Assembly: GCA_944548615.1 (NCBI GenBank)
Contig: OX155957.1
Location: 2,720,795 to 2,784,794, forward strand
DNA: 64,000 nt
Reading direction: 5' to 3'
Origin: Micropterix aruncella
Taxonomy: Eukaryota > Arthropoda > Insecta > Lepidoptera > Micropterigidae
Under the pieces are notes generated by a model. That model made no database searches, was not told where the DNA came from, and was given only the letters and a program-made list of their open reading frames with translations. The position numbers and the translations under genes are program-made. This document shows, one piece after another, positions 24,277-35,860 of the stretch. Numbering within the stretch: the stretch's first letter is position 1; every line of letters starts with the position of its first letter.

Positions 24277-26271
24277 CAATTTATTTAAACGTGAGAACAT
24301 TGTTTAATTATACGATAAGGAATATGAAATCAAATTAAAATGATTTATATGACCCACCGACAGAGAGCAGTTGTGCTTTTTATTATAATGTTATTTAGAT
24401 ACGGCGGATTGGTGTAATAGGTTCCTAACAGTGAACGTACACTCATCTGAATGCAAGTATAGTATGGCCAGGGCCTGGTGGGTGTCATTCAGTAAGCGGC
24501 TCTACTACACCTTGCATAATTTTGCTACTGAGGTCAAGTCTTAGTATAGTCCTTCGTTTACGCTCGCATATCGACGCTGATTCGATTAACTCCACTGGTA
24601 TTAGAATAATGGAGCACATCAACATAATTAAGAATTAGAAAAACGACCAATGGAAGAAACCTGAAAAATATTTATTTCTTTGTCGAAGTAGAAAACCTTT
24701 GTCCGAATTTGGGCTTAATAAAATTGATGCTTTGAATGCTTTGAAATATTCTTCATATTCTTGTAATACCTGCTCCATCTTTTATTCCCGGGAATGTCAC
24801 ATAATTATTGAGGCTCAAGTTAGAACTCCACTTAGGTTGGTCCATAAGGATATTTTCCTTCTCTAAAAACTCCTTAGTTTTCGAACAGTGTAAGAACTCG
24901 CAGCATTGTAGTGAAGGATTATGAGACGTTTCGGATCGGAGTTAGGTTGTAACGGACCTTAAGTCCATTACATGCGATCAACAAATGCATCGATTTCCAG
25001 TGGAAGCCACAGACACAATTCAGCTATTATTTTGACTCTTGCAGCTATGCATCAGCACGATGAAACAATACTTTTACTCGGAATATTTTGATTGCATCAT
25101 TTCACGGCCTATATAAACCGGCGATAAAGCATTCTCAATGCGAAAAAGCAACCAAATTATCATTCCCCGAGTGATCACCTTCCCCCAAGGTTGCGACGGC
25201 ATTCGGCACTCTCTCTCACGAGTTAGGTCAACGAATCCGGCTCTTTGGTTTCCTTTCCTCATTCTCCTAGAGTATCGAAGCATGAGTCTGTAATCCCACA
25301 GACTCGAGCCGTGCCCGGTACAAGATACTAGGAGCACACGCACAATCCTCATCCGTATATCCTCGTAACCGCAGTCGGGCATCTATACGCTCGCGTCAAC
25401 GTAAATTATTCGGCAAGCGTTATAACTGGCAATATTCAAACCTTCGATCAATAAATTCCTTCTACTTCATTCAAAACCCCCTTTCAATACGGAGATAACT
25501 CGTTAGTTGATACCACCACCTCACACCGAACAATTTGGAGTTTTGTGTAGGGTGGTCCCTCACAAGGTTTTTATTTCAGTTGTCTAGCAATCTATGGTAA
25601 GCGTTCGTGGTTCTTGTTGGGGGAATTGTGGTACATCCTTGATTTTAAGTCGAACAAAGCGGCCGTTTAACTTCAAATAAAACTGAAGTTCATAACATAT
25701 GTCAACTCAATGTCGAAGAGAGGAATTGGATATATGTACAAGCTAGATAAGTAAAATAAATCTGATAACTGTAATAAATAAGTGGTATGTATTTCAAGAG
25801 TTATTTTAATGATATCTAATACCTGCGTCATAATCGTGTTGAAAAAAAGTAATAAAGAAATCAAAATATAAGCAGTAAAAATATTATTAAAATAATAATA
25901 ATAATAAAATACAATACAATTAAAATTGCAACGATAATCAGTAAATAGAGAAAAATAGCATAGAGATAAAAATTTCAAAATTAAAAAAAAAGGCAGTAAT
26001 ACGTAAGAAGTAGTAATTAAAATAGACAGGTTGCTAGTTAAGAAACAGTAAATATTAAAAGATAATAATAATCCTATAAGCAACAAATAAAAAGAGAAGG
26101 TTTAGTTGTCAGTGTTAAATATGAAGAGGCGTTCAATAGAGAATAACGGCGATGAGCACCTCAATCTCATGCCTACCAAATTCCAATAGTAGTGGAAAAA
26201 ATTGTTTATTTGGTTTTCTCCTTTTGTTTTTCCTTTTTTCCGTGGTTGCCTTTAAATTTAATTGAAATTCA
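24277..26271. other. Long stretch without recognised genes
   Basis: Mixed AT-rich DNA. The frames at 25074-25382 (-) and 25673-26086 (-) are open but match nothing I know; the second is an AT-biased, low-complexity hydrophobic frame. No splice-bounded exon is convincing. Confidence 0.35.
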
Positions 26272-26574
26272 TTAAAAATGTTTTTGTGCAAACGTTGTCA
26301 TTGTTTTGATACGTAAGTGCTTGTGAGTAGTGCTGCTCCTGGTTTGTGTTGCATGTTTAGTGACTTGGTGTAGAGGGCGATTTTGTATATAGTTTATGAG
26401 GACTACTTTCGCATATATTTGCCTAATGTCCAGAAATTCCAACTCACTAAACAGGTCATTTGAAGAGTATCTCCAAGGTTTATTAGCCATAAACCTAAGT
26501 AATGCATTATGAGTCTTAAAAATTGGGTCTAAAGCAGTACGCGTACATCCTCCCCAGCCTCTGCAGAATACCAT
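26272..26574 (-). pseudogene. LINE polymerase C-terminal fragment
   Basis: The minus frame encodes GWGGCTRTALDPIF, then KTHNALLRFMANKPWRYSS, then LFSELEFLDIRQIY. This layout (WGG, QK/HNALLR, P-RYSS-LF, LDIRQ) is the post-palm region of jockey/CR1-type LINE polymerases. It is truncated at both ends and lies back to back with the plus-strand LINE that starts near 26603. Confidence 0.7.
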
Positions 26575-26602
26575 ATGATATTTTGCTGTGAACTAGCGCA
26601 TA

Positions 26603-27608
26603 TTCCCTGTTAAAGTCTTATTTGCAAAATAGACAGCAAATCGTGGAAATCAGGACTATCAATGGCTATAATGAAATTATAAGTCGATCCCAAGTAAAAC
26701 TGATAAACATGGGTGTGCCTCAGGGTTCGATCTTGGGTCCATTACTCTTTACATTATACACCAATGACTTATCTATGAATATAAGCATAGCCAAGACCAT
26801 ACAATTTGCTGACGATACAACATGCGTACTTGAAAGTGATACATTAGCAAACATGGAGGAGCGAATTAACGTTACCCTTCACGAGTTAGAAGACTGGTTT
26901 AGGGCAAATAAAATGTCTTTAAATATTGATAAGACCGCCTTGGTTAATTTTTCAAGTAAAAAAGAAACTACCAACATAAAACTCAATTTCCCTATAGAGA
27001 AAGTAGAATCTACTAGATTCCTAGGTATTTATATGGATGAGAATATGTCTTGGGGAGTACACAGGGACCAGCTTAGGGCCAAGCTATCTTCCGCCTGCTA
27101 TGCTATATCTAAGATAAGAAACATTATGGAAGAAAGGGAGGTTATTGGAGCATATTATGCATTGGTGGAATCTCATTTGAGATGTGGTATATTATTGTGG
27201 GGTAATTCTATAAATATAACGGATATTTTCATACTGCAAAAAAGGGCGGTGAGACAAATCAGAGGCATAGGACAAAGAGAATCATGCAAACCTCTTTTTA
27301 AAACACTGCGTATTCTCACCGTTTTTGGTATATATGTTCATGAGTGTTTGTGCGAGTTTTACAAACACAGAAACAGTTATGTAACGCACGCTGACATGCA
27401 TTACCATAATACAAGGAATAAGTCCCTATACGTCCAGGCATTGCACCCATCAACTACTGAATTCCAGCGTACTTCTCATTACATAAGCCTCAATTTTTAT
27501 AATAAATTACCAGAAAACATGAAAGATATTGAAAATTATGACAAATTCAGGAAAGAGACGAAAAAATATTTAATTGAGAAATCCTTATATGACCTTAAGG
27601 AATTTTAA
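26603..27608 (+). pseudogene. 5'-truncated LINE polymerase, L2/Crack/Daphne-like
   Basis: This is the best-preserved LINE frame in the window: 328 codons are open from 26622, and the same frame reads LKSYLQ just before it. It is the C-terminal half of a non-LTR reverse transcriptase, with GVPQGSILGP (residues 31-40), catalytic FADD (62-65), ILQKRAVRQIRG (204-215), CKPLFKTLRIL (222-232), HYHNTRNK (260-267) and NKLPENM (294-300). Endonuclease and polymerase motif A are missing, so it cannot act alone. The open frame suggests recent insertion. A TA/GTATATGT-rich tail follows at 27609-27640. The class is assigned from the QKRA/HNTRN layout, not from a search. Confidence 0.82.
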
Positions 27609-27756
27609 TATATATATATGTATATGTATGTGTATATGTAATTGGGCAAGAGCTGTATGGGAATGTAATTGGGCAAGAGCTTGGTGCTTTCCCTTATTTT
27701 TGTTTTTGTGGAACTCGCGCGGGCTTTCGTGGGTAGGTATGACATAAGCGGTCATA

Positions 27757-28545
27757 TCATATCTTTAGTTCACGAAATGGTGGTTTGCAGGATTCTCTCC
27801 TGTTTAATCCGCGTATTGCTCTCACGGCTCTTTTTTGTAAAATAAATACCTCTTTAATATCAGTGGCATTTGCCAGCAATGGGATCCGGTGTCCCAAGTG
27901 GGATTCGGCCGGAGAATGGTATGCACTCTCAATTTCCTTTTCGTCCAATATCTTTCTCGATCTGGATACCGCATAGCGGGCTTAACACAATTTTGGTTTG
28001 GGCTGGTCTATGTGGGTTTTCCGTGACATGTTTTAGTCGGTGTAAGTTCCTGGAAATTTAGTGGACTTGGCAATCTCATTAGAGTAATTTAACTGTTTTT
28101 CTTTTTTATTTGAGAAGTTTATCAACACTGCTTTGCTTAAATTGGCGACATCGGGTTCACTCTAAACTAGTCATTGACTTCAAAAAGTGTTTCGCTTGTT
28201 GGATCCTCCATTTTTGCTCTATAGTCACTCTCAAGAATGCGCGTGGTGTCGTCTGCGAGTTGGACAGTCTTGGCACATGTTATGTTGGTGGCTAAATCGT
28301 TACAATAGAGTTTGAAGAGGGGGGGTCCTAATGTTGAGCCGTGAGGCACACCGGTGTTTACTATTTCACAACTCGATTGCTCAGCCTTTTCCTCAATTCC
28401 ATCAATTATTTTAATCTCCACCACTTGCTGCCTGTTTTGTGGGTACGATTTAATGAGTGAATTGGCCGCTCCTCTAATTCCATGATGGTTTAGCTTGTCT
28501 ACCAGGGTATTGATGTTTATACAGTCGAATGCTTTGCTTGGATCG
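27757..28545 (-). pseudogene. Degenerate LINE copy, convergent with the previous
   Basis: Minus-strand relative of 26603-27608. From 28545 down it encodes SKAFDCININTLVDKL (motif A region), NTGVPHGSTLGPPLF (motif B; Gln to His), QLADDTTRIL (catalytic box; F to L), then near 27850 VFILQKRAVRAIRG and RRESCKPPF. It has several frameshifts. Because it faces the plus copy, a read-through transcript could form an imperfect duplex. Confidence 0.78.
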
Positions 28546-29028
28546 CAGAACTTTTATACACTTTTTTTATACACTGTTAGCTTAGATCGCAGAACTTTTA
28601 TACACTTTTTTTATAATTTAAAATGTAATTTCGTTTGTAGAAATACTATTTGTTGTAATTTCGTAATGTTATTATATATATAATAATTTTTTGTAAAGTA
28701 GTTTCTATACCCAGATCGGGTTTATGAAAATAAATTTTTCTTATTTCTTATTTCTTATTTCATAATAAATAGTTTTGAGCGTTTGAAAGAAACTACTTTT
28801 CTGTGAGTCTTGAGGACATAGATGGATTTTCGTATTTTGGCCGCCAGAATACCGATATGAATATCTTATTTTAATGAACTGTTAAATGTTTTCCAAGATA
28901 TTTCGCTTGTGGTTTAAATGTTTTTGAAAAATAGTGAATCTTTAATCAAATTAATTATACCGTATAAGGAAAACCATGTAAAATCAATGTGACAATACCA
29001 AGAGTAGGGATTCCTGTCAACTGGCCTA
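28546..29028. other. LINE-like 3' tail and spacer
   Basis: GATCGCAGAACTTTTATACA is duplicated (about 28542 and 28582). A sequence ending in repeated TTATTTC (28739-28761) looks like a LINE 3' tail. At 28991 GACAATACCAAGAGTAGG resembles the target occupied by R665 copies C-E at 9693 and 11341. Confidence 0.45.
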
Positions 29029-29616
29029 TTTTTAACACGCTTTCATTAGGTCGACCTGTATGTAACTAACTATGTAATAGAATCTAAGGTAACTAATTTA
29101 ACCATCTTTCAAGGATCGTAGCTTCATGAAAATTGGCAGCTGTATGTAGTTCTGATGACAATACAATAATATGGTACTGTCGAACTGATCTGATGTTGGA
29201 GTCTGAAGATATGAACTGGAACTTCATGATGGAACATCGTATCATAGCTGTGTTTGGACTTGCTAGAAAAGTCTTAGAATGAACTTTGACCACGATTAGG
29301 TTTCAAGGTCTGATGATGAAGCCGGAAGATAGGCACTGGCATTCCATGATGGAATATCGTATCATAGCTGTGTTTGGACTTGTTAGAAAGGTCTTGTAAT
29401 GAACTTTGACCACGATTAAGTTTCAAGGTCTGATGATGAAGCCGGAAGACAGGAACTGGCATTCCATGATGGAATATCGTATCATAGTCGTGTTTGCACT
29501 TCTGAGAAAGGTCACGTAATGGACTTTGAACACGATCAGGTTTCAAGGTTATAACAAACCTTTTTTGGTTTTTACGTTCATTTATAAAAGCGTGTTTTTA
29601 GTGTTTTTTTTTAACT
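29029..29616 (+). mobile_element. M2 element copy 2, three 120-bp units
   Basis: Same start and end as copy 1. The landmark GGAA(C/T)ATCGTATCATAG lies at 29231, 29351 and 29471, exactly 120 bp apart, so this copy has one more unit than copy 1. Confidence 0.83.
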
Positions 29617-29989
29617 ATTAATTTATTATTAAAAACATGCTTTGATTTAAATTTATTTAAATTTGTAATTCCAGCACAAACCAATGATATACATACATGT
29701 TCAAAATGTTAAAAACGGCTATTATATTGCTAACGACCTAATACTAAGTAGTTTTGTTAGAAAATAATGTGACTCTTGCTATTATCTCTTGGTCTATGGC
29801 TATAATGGCAACGGCAACAAATAATAAATTGTCCCTTCCGCTACCGTCCGTAATCGTGGCGAATGGCGAGAAGAGAATCGTATGTAATTCACGGCTAATG
29901 CGGCGTCTCGTCTCTACGAACCATGGCCGAGTCAATTACGAGCAATTACCGAAGTAATTTTTTTGATAAATAGTAGGTAATTGAACGTT
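29617..29989. other. Intergenic DNA next to a GC-rich patch
   Basis: AT-rich at first. From about 29770 it is less AT-rich, with short open frames on both strands. No match recognised. Confidence 0.35.
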
Positions 29990-30151
29990 GACCCGCCGCG
30001 ACCCTGAACCGACCGCGACATCTGATTCTCCCTTGCCTTGCCCGTCGCGCGTCTCGTATGTCTTCGTACGTCCGCCCAGCCAGCCGACGACGACCGCACT
30101 CATGGCAGCCACCATGTACCATACGTCCAGACATCTGATGCGATTCTCCAT
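29990..30151 (-). CDS. Candidate first coding exon with signal-like start
   Basis: On the minus strand an ATG at 30151 opens a frame beginning MENRIRCLDVW, followed by a hydrophobic stretch (VAAMSAVVVGWLG, residues 14-26) and then a charged Gly/Asp-rich part. A basic start, hydrophobic core and polar continuation resemble a signal peptide. The patch is clearly more GC-rich than the AT-rich flanks and belongs to no repeat here. Several GT dinucleotides could be donors; none is strong. It may equally be non-coding; I do not recognise the protein. Confidence 0.25.
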
Positions 30152-30209
30152 GCTCTATAACAGACAGGGCCGTCTTAGGATGTCTCAGAGCCTCTGTGAC
30201 TTTTGATCG

Positions 30210-30867
30210 AGATTTCTGACTGTTGGGCTATTGGGCTACGTAACGACCAAATTTGGTTGCCCATCAGAACACCGTTGACTACGTAACAACCAATATTGGC
30301 GGCTTGCTCCCGGAGCGAACAGTAATATTATTTTCTAATTCGAACGCATCCTAAAATCCATACCAAATATCTCATTATTACCATAGATACATAGACGGCC
30401 GCTAGAATAATTTCGCGCGTCATTTCGCGGATATTTCTGGTAAAATTCCATTGTCAAACATCATAATTTTTTTTTCGAGAAATAACATCTCAATATTTTT
30501 GTACGTAAATAAGCAAATCGGAATATTGCCTTTGATAGAAAATATAAAAAAGATGACGATAGTATTTACAATTTCTAAATAGGTTTCTGTATTTTTCCGT
30601 AAGACAAGTACAAGTTAGAAATGCCGAGTTTTTTTCACTTTTTCGACTTTCTCATATATATTCATAATTATCTAACAGTTTTACAAAATGAGATTTCAAT
30701 ATTCTATATATGATATTTCAATGCGATCATTGCACAGTTATTATTTTTATGATTTATTTAGTGGTTTCATAGTTATAGTACTTTTTGTCGAGCGCGGCGA
30801 TATTGCAAGAAATTCCAATAAAGTGGCGCTGTCTACCATGAAATTATGCCGCTACTTGAAAGGTAAA
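30210..30867. other. AT-rich DNA, no gene recognised
   Basis: Nothing supported beyond short AT-biased frames. Confidence 0.35.
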
Positions 30868-31430
30868 CTCGGGTAGGATTCGCGGGCCGGTTTACCTTGG
30901 GAATCTTAATTCCGCTGCTGGACTATTTGCGCACCATGCAGCATAAGTCAATCGATTGTGCATTTCGAAAGATAACCGGAGGAGTCTGAAAACAGTTTTG
31001 TTCCCTACAGAGCGAGGGTGGTTGTTAACGTTATGACAGCCGCTCTTGAAACGACCAATCGGCTACCCGATCCTGTGGGAGAGCCGAGCAATGGACGCCG
31101 TGGGTTGCGATAGATTCGTTTAATAACGAATCACCGCTAAACAAAGGGACCGGACCGCGCAAGCGACCTCGAACCCGTAACCAGTCGGGAGACCGTAGAA
31201 ATCCGGCCGAAACTGGTAGTAAGGGCGCGAGGTCTGCCCGCTGGTTGCAAAATCCCCGTGTCTCGCGGTAATCGTTGCCTTTTTACGGGCGAGTTGGCGT
31301 AGCTAGACAGTGGACGGTTTTCTCCCAAACCTTCTACGTTCACATTACGGGAGACCGATCGATCACTATCGTTAAACTTCCTCGGGTGACTGGTTCACTC
31401 GTTGGTCCACACCTTCGTGTGACTTTTGAT
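30868..31430 (-). mobile_element. R665 copy I, diverged
   Basis: Minus-strand copy with recognisable landmarks in order: the bottom-strand forms of CGCTCT(G/A)TAGG, CGATCG(A/G)TC-type spacer and TCTCGCGG, ending in the family start near 31430. It resembles copy F more than the young copies. The hairpin near 31361-31377 is partly kept (AACGAT, loop AGTG, ATCGAT). Confidence 0.72.
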
Positions 31431-31493
31431 CGCCCTTACAACATTGGCTTTTAACAGAATTATGACTGCAAAATGTAAAGTTCGTGCACGATT

Positions 31494-31800
31494 TAAAGGG
31501 CTCTCTAGTAGACGATCAAGAATCGCGTCCCGGGCTGGGAGTGGATCGAAAACCACTGGAAATATTCTTTTTTTTTATATTTACGAAAAATGCCTAATTG
31601 TGTAGTTTTATACCAGGGAGTAAATCATTCATCAATCAATTACGTCTAATTAACGTGAATCCCTGGTATAAACTACAAAATTAGGCATATTTGGTAAATA
31701 TTATACAAAAATATTTGCATATTTCCTGCTGTTTACGAACCCCTACCTGCCCGCGACGCGAAGCTTGTCAAGCATGCTTGATCGTCTAGAGAGCCTCTAA
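31494..31800. mobile_element. Palindromic MITE copy 1, PIF/Harbinger-like
   Basis: A ~300-bp element whose two halves are near-complete inverted repeats: it begins GGGCTCTCTAG and GATCAAG and ends CATGCTTGATCGTCTAGAG. The internal arms ATGCCTAATTGTGTAGTTT and AAACTACAAAATTAGGCAT face each other. TAA at 31494-31496 and 31798-31800 is a candidate 3-bp target duplication, the length used by PIF/Harbinger elements. No transposase is encoded. Confidence 0.72.
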
Positions 31801-31842
31801 GGGTAAACTTCAATACGTAAAATTTTAAAGAAAGGAGTTTTA

Positions 31843-32190
31843 TCAATCAAATATATTATACGAGTAGTCTCCGTTCTCCTCTATAATTGTTTTCCAATTA
31901 TCGACAAGCTTGTTGATTCCATTCATAAAGAAACTATTTGGTTTTCCTTGAAAAAAGTTTATGAGGTGGTTTTCGACAACTTCTACGGACTTAAAAATCG
32001 GACTGTTTCTAAAGATCAAAACAGTTGAAAATCTGAAAGCGTATCAGGAGAATATGGTGGGGAATAGATAATTTTCCATTCGATCTTTTGCACTTTTCGC
32101 AGCGTCTAGTCTGCTTAGAGACGTGTGGTCTAACAATGCCTTGATGGAATGTGATGCCTTCCAGATGTCTTTCCTGGTCGCTTTTCCGAA
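31843..32190 (-). pseudogene. Mariner transposase C-terminal remnant
   Basis: The minus strand encodes HQGIVRPHVSKQTR, then in a shifted frame PPYSPDTLSDFQLF, then VENHLINFFQGKPNSFF, then INKLVDNWKTIIEENGDY and a stop at 31845. These follow mariner (DD34D) transposases in order: HDNARPHV, HPPYSPDLAPSDYHLF, and a C-terminal W-K-I-NG-Y block. The catalytic Asp before NARPH is Gln here and there is a frameshift, so it is inactive. The N-terminal DNA-binding region and terminal repeats are not visible. Confidence 0.82.
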
Positions 32191-32300
32191 TATCTTTATA
32201 TTTGATTGCGTTTTGTGAAATCTTTAAAAAAATCGTTAATAGGATCACGCTTTGATGTAGGAAGAAAAACAAGTAAATATATATCAAAAAGAATAAAAAA

Positions 32301-32680
32301 AACGACTGCCGCTACAGACAGTGAACTATTGTATTTATGACGATTTTTATTACGGTTTTCTTATGAAATATTTGTGGTTTATGTATTTATCCATGTATAT
32401 TTCTAGAACTTACTTAATCAGACCTTTCATTTTACACTAAAAACGACATATTTATGTTAATTTATCAACATTTATACATTTAGACATTTAGACAACTACT
32501 TACTTGATATTTGGACAGTTAAGGTACCCTATGACTGTCGGGATGACATAACAATTCTAACAATATCACACATTTCTAAATCGTTTCAAGCGTCTAGAAG
32601 TTATGCTGGCATAAAAACGGAAAACATACATAAACGAACCCTGAACACATTACACTTCTTTTTGGTTGGGCAGTCGTGTA
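32301..32680 (+). mobile_element. M1 MITE-like element, copy 1
   Basis: ~380-bp non-coding repeat that starts AACGACTGCCGCTACAGA and ends GTTGGGCAGTCGTGTA, giving ~11-bp imperfect terminal inverted repeats (ACACGACTGCC). Internal landmarks are CTACTTACTTGATATTTGG and GAACCCTGAACACATTACAC. Six copies occur in this window. Confidence 0.8.
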
Positions 32681-32696
32681 ATGATAAAAACTTTTA

Positions 32697-32925
32697 TATT
32701 TTTTATTTGTTGTGTGGGGCTGTCTTTATGAGTCTTGTAACACTGCGACCATTGCTGATCTATTGGGTTCGCCACCTGCTATAGCTCTGCGCTAAGCCTC
32801 GTATTAAGAACCGCAACAGGTTTTCGGCGCCCGATTGTTTTACCTCCTCAGATTGGAGGTATTGACGCATCGGCATCTTTTACGCATCGGCGGGCTACAC
32901 TTGCACATAAGGTTTCAGGTTAGTT
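32697..32925 (-). mobile_element. LINE 3' end, same family as 43455-44630
   Basis: The minus strand matches the last ~230 bp of the RNase H-bearing LINE at 43455-44630: AACCTGAGGAGG-like, GTTGCGGTTCTTAA, GAGGCTTAGCGCAGA, AGATCAGCAATGGTCGC, and the terminus CCACACAACAAATAAAAAA. It is a strongly 5'-truncated insertion. Confidence 0.8.
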
Positions 32926-34295
32926 ATGATAAAAGCTACTCTTATGTTTAAATGAGATGTATGGATGAGCACAACTTTCGACTGCGCTACGTAGGTTTAA
33001 TTTGCTATAGATAACGAGCACAGTATCCTTTTATCACCTTTTTAAATAGCGAATACATTCGAAATTTGAAAAATTTTCGAAATTTAATAAACGGCATTCG
33101 CCTATTTAATCAGTGTGAAAAAGAAGCAGGTCGTGTATTTTTGGAAATTAGTTAAGTTTTTTTAATTTAATTTCATTTATTATGGTTAATTAACAGTACA
33201 TAATAATTAAACCCACTCCAACTCGTACTGTTAGTATGCAAGGACGGCCACGCAGGTATCGTAGGTATTAAACTACTAAAACTATTTCCTCATTATTAAT
33301 TACTTAATACGGCCCTGTCTTTCAGGACAATACCCACATGTACCACAGGATTGAAAGAACATATACGGAGCGACGGGACGGTAAGAAGTGTTGCCCGAGG
33401 CGCGCGCAATACGATTCATACGTTTTCTTATGTGTTGCATCGGCTCGTGTACTCACTTAAGCGTTCCCTTAATGCAGGAACTGAGCCTTACCTAAAGTCG
33501 CTGTTACAATGCACGCAGTGTTGCCAGACTTGCCAGAAAAAAAGATATTTTAGAATAAGGACAAGGCCAAGTTACAAGGACAACACAAGTTTTTTCTTTA
33601 ATTCGAAAGACGCATTCCTGAATCGTTGGGAGTCTATTTCGTTTCTATGAGCAAAAACTACAAGAACAATAAGATATGAGCATCCATACGGTTACCCAAA
33701 GGGCAATACGGGACACTGTTACTTACTGTACTCACTGTGGGGGGCTATGTATTATTTTTAATTTTATTTTATTTAGAAATCGAACGGTCTTACAAAACAA
33801 TATTTCTAATTTTACACGGTGAGCGTAGACCAATAATGATTCCGCACAAAATCAATAAAAATAAGATAAGAGCCCACAAACCAACCCCCTCCCCCCGATA
33901 TTCACGGCCCAGGGCCGCATCGAAAGCGGTTCAGGAGATTGCCCCTTGGACAATCCAAGAGGCGTTCTCCAGAGGAGTTAAGAGGGTGGGTACAGAGGGG
34001 GCACGCCTTCCCCCCCCCCCCAGAATAGACTCCTATAACAATCGAAAGCCACTACAGCCGCGGCCCACGCCAGGAAAAAACAGACTAAGTGTGCGAAGGA
34101 CTTAAATGATTTTAAATGTGATTTCATGCCCACTGTGTAAATTATAGTAATATTATTATTAATAATAATAATTAAACGCTTTATTTGCTTAAACAAAAAC
34201 GCTTTATCACATATGTGATATGTCACATATCTTGACGACGGCTGAGCCGAAATATTGATATACATTTTATAAAAATCACTAATATTTAAGAAACA
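32926..34295. other. Intergenic DNA, no gene recognised
   Basis: Frames at 33351-33650 and 33737-34105 (+) are open but show no motif. A C-run (34010-34020) and TATCACATATGTGATATGTC (34205 on) are present. Confidence 0.35.
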
Positions 34296-34420
34296 CTAAT
34301 CGCCTATTATTTTCCAGCATTCATTCTCGTCTTTCGCATTGTTGTGTTGCCGCTGTAGGAGACGGTAGGAAGCCAGTTTGATCGGGTTCCGGTACCACAG
34401 CGGGAAGCACTTGGCAGGCA
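34296..34420 (-). CDS. Candidate terminal exon of an unknown host gene
   Basis: On the minus strand a strong acceptor, CTTTTTCTTCTCCTCTTTCAG, ends at 34421. The exon would start with the last two bases of a codon and encode 40 residues, beginning PAKCFPLWYRNPIKLASYRL and ending ECWKIIGD, then TAG at 34296-34298. The amino-acid mix is protein-like, the sequence is more GC-rich than its surroundings, and it is not shared with any repeat here. I do not recognise the protein. Upstream exons would lie to the right, across the (TA)n tracts. Confidence 0.35.
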
Positions 34421-34532
34421 CTGAAAGAGGAGAAGAAAAAGGCGTGGAGTCACTCCTGGTCGCCACAGACCAGATAAGTGCCCTTTCATTATTTTATCAT
34501 TTCATTTATTTAGTAATAAACATAATTTCAAT

Positions 34533-34785
<253 letters not shown>

Positions 34786-35083
34786 TTTGATAGTTTTGTG
34801 TATATATTCTTTTTAGAATTGATCAATAAGATGATTATAAAGTAAATAATTATAAAAGCCACTTACATCGTGACGAAGGATTCCCTTGATCGGATTCGGG
34901 AATGCTTTAGGTGTTAACGAGAATGATGAATGCCTCTCACTTGCGGAAAGAGGAGTAGGTTTAAGTTGGGCCCATTTTTCAACTAGTAAACGCTCACCCT
35001 TCATCCAATTATCTCAAAAATTAAGCTACAATCCTTCTTTATACGTAAACTCACTCAATTTCCTATTATTTCACTCAATTTCC

Positions 35084-35086
<3 letters not shown>

Positions 35087-35172
<86 letters not shown>
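35087..35172. repeat. (TA)n microsatellite, ~86 bp
   Basis: Pure TA dinucleotides, preceded by a tandem duplication of TCACTCAATTTCCTATTA. Confidence 0.97.
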
Positions 35173-35173
<1 letters not shown>

Positions 35174-35472
35174 TATATAATATATTTTATGCCACAAGGG
35201 GGATGAATTTTAGGTGTTCGAGCCTTCTTATGGTAACAGTCAAGTGATTTGTGTTACAAGGAAACAGGCATTTAGTATTTTATAATGTTTTTATATGAGA
35301 GGACACATACTTGTAACCATTTGGTGGCAATAAAGAAAACAGATACGTTTACTAGCCTCTTTTTAGAATTAAATCAATAAAAAAACTAAAAAACCGTAGA
35401 AATTACAGTGAACGGTAATCACATTTAGTGTATAAAACTAGCATGAGGTTTCATGATTCCAGGCGGTTTTTT

Positions 35473-35860
35473 ATAATAATAATAATAATAATAAACTCTT
35501 TAGTATACAAAAAGGCGAGCTTATTGCCGCATGGCAATGTCTTACAACTAACCTAAACACAGTGGTACATGCGGGCATTGTGAAAATAAAGATTATTACA
35601 TAACATACAGACAAGTGGAAGAATTTAAAACTAATAATGCCCGAGGAGAGGAAATTGAGATAGGAACACGAGAGAAAGGGAGGAACTGGTTACTTCTTAG
35701 AGAGGTAGTAATCCTTAAGGTGAGTCTTAAACGATGGTAAAGAAGGCGAGTTTCGTATATTTGCTGGGAGATCGTTCCAGAGTCTTGCACCATGGACTCA
35801 GAAAGAATAGGAATAGAAATCACTATTATGACTCGGAATTGTTAATAAACTGTCAGAGGC
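35473..35860 (-). pseudogene. LINE polymerase C-terminus with (ATT)n tail
   Basis: The minus strand encodes LTIPSHNSDFYSYSF, a stop, then VHGARLWNDLPANIR and SLPSFKTHLKDYYLSKK ending at a stop at 35690. GARLWNDLP and the FK-LK-L end are typical of CR1/jockey-group polymerases. The 3' region runs to an (ATT)n tail at 35473-35495, the kind of simple-repeat tail such LINEs leave. An internal stop makes it dead. Confidence 0.72.

Noticed and set aside
25673..26086. 137-codon hydrophobic minus-strand frame
   Set aside because: Composition follows AT-rich low-complexity DNA; no recognisable domain or transmembrane pattern beyond base bias.
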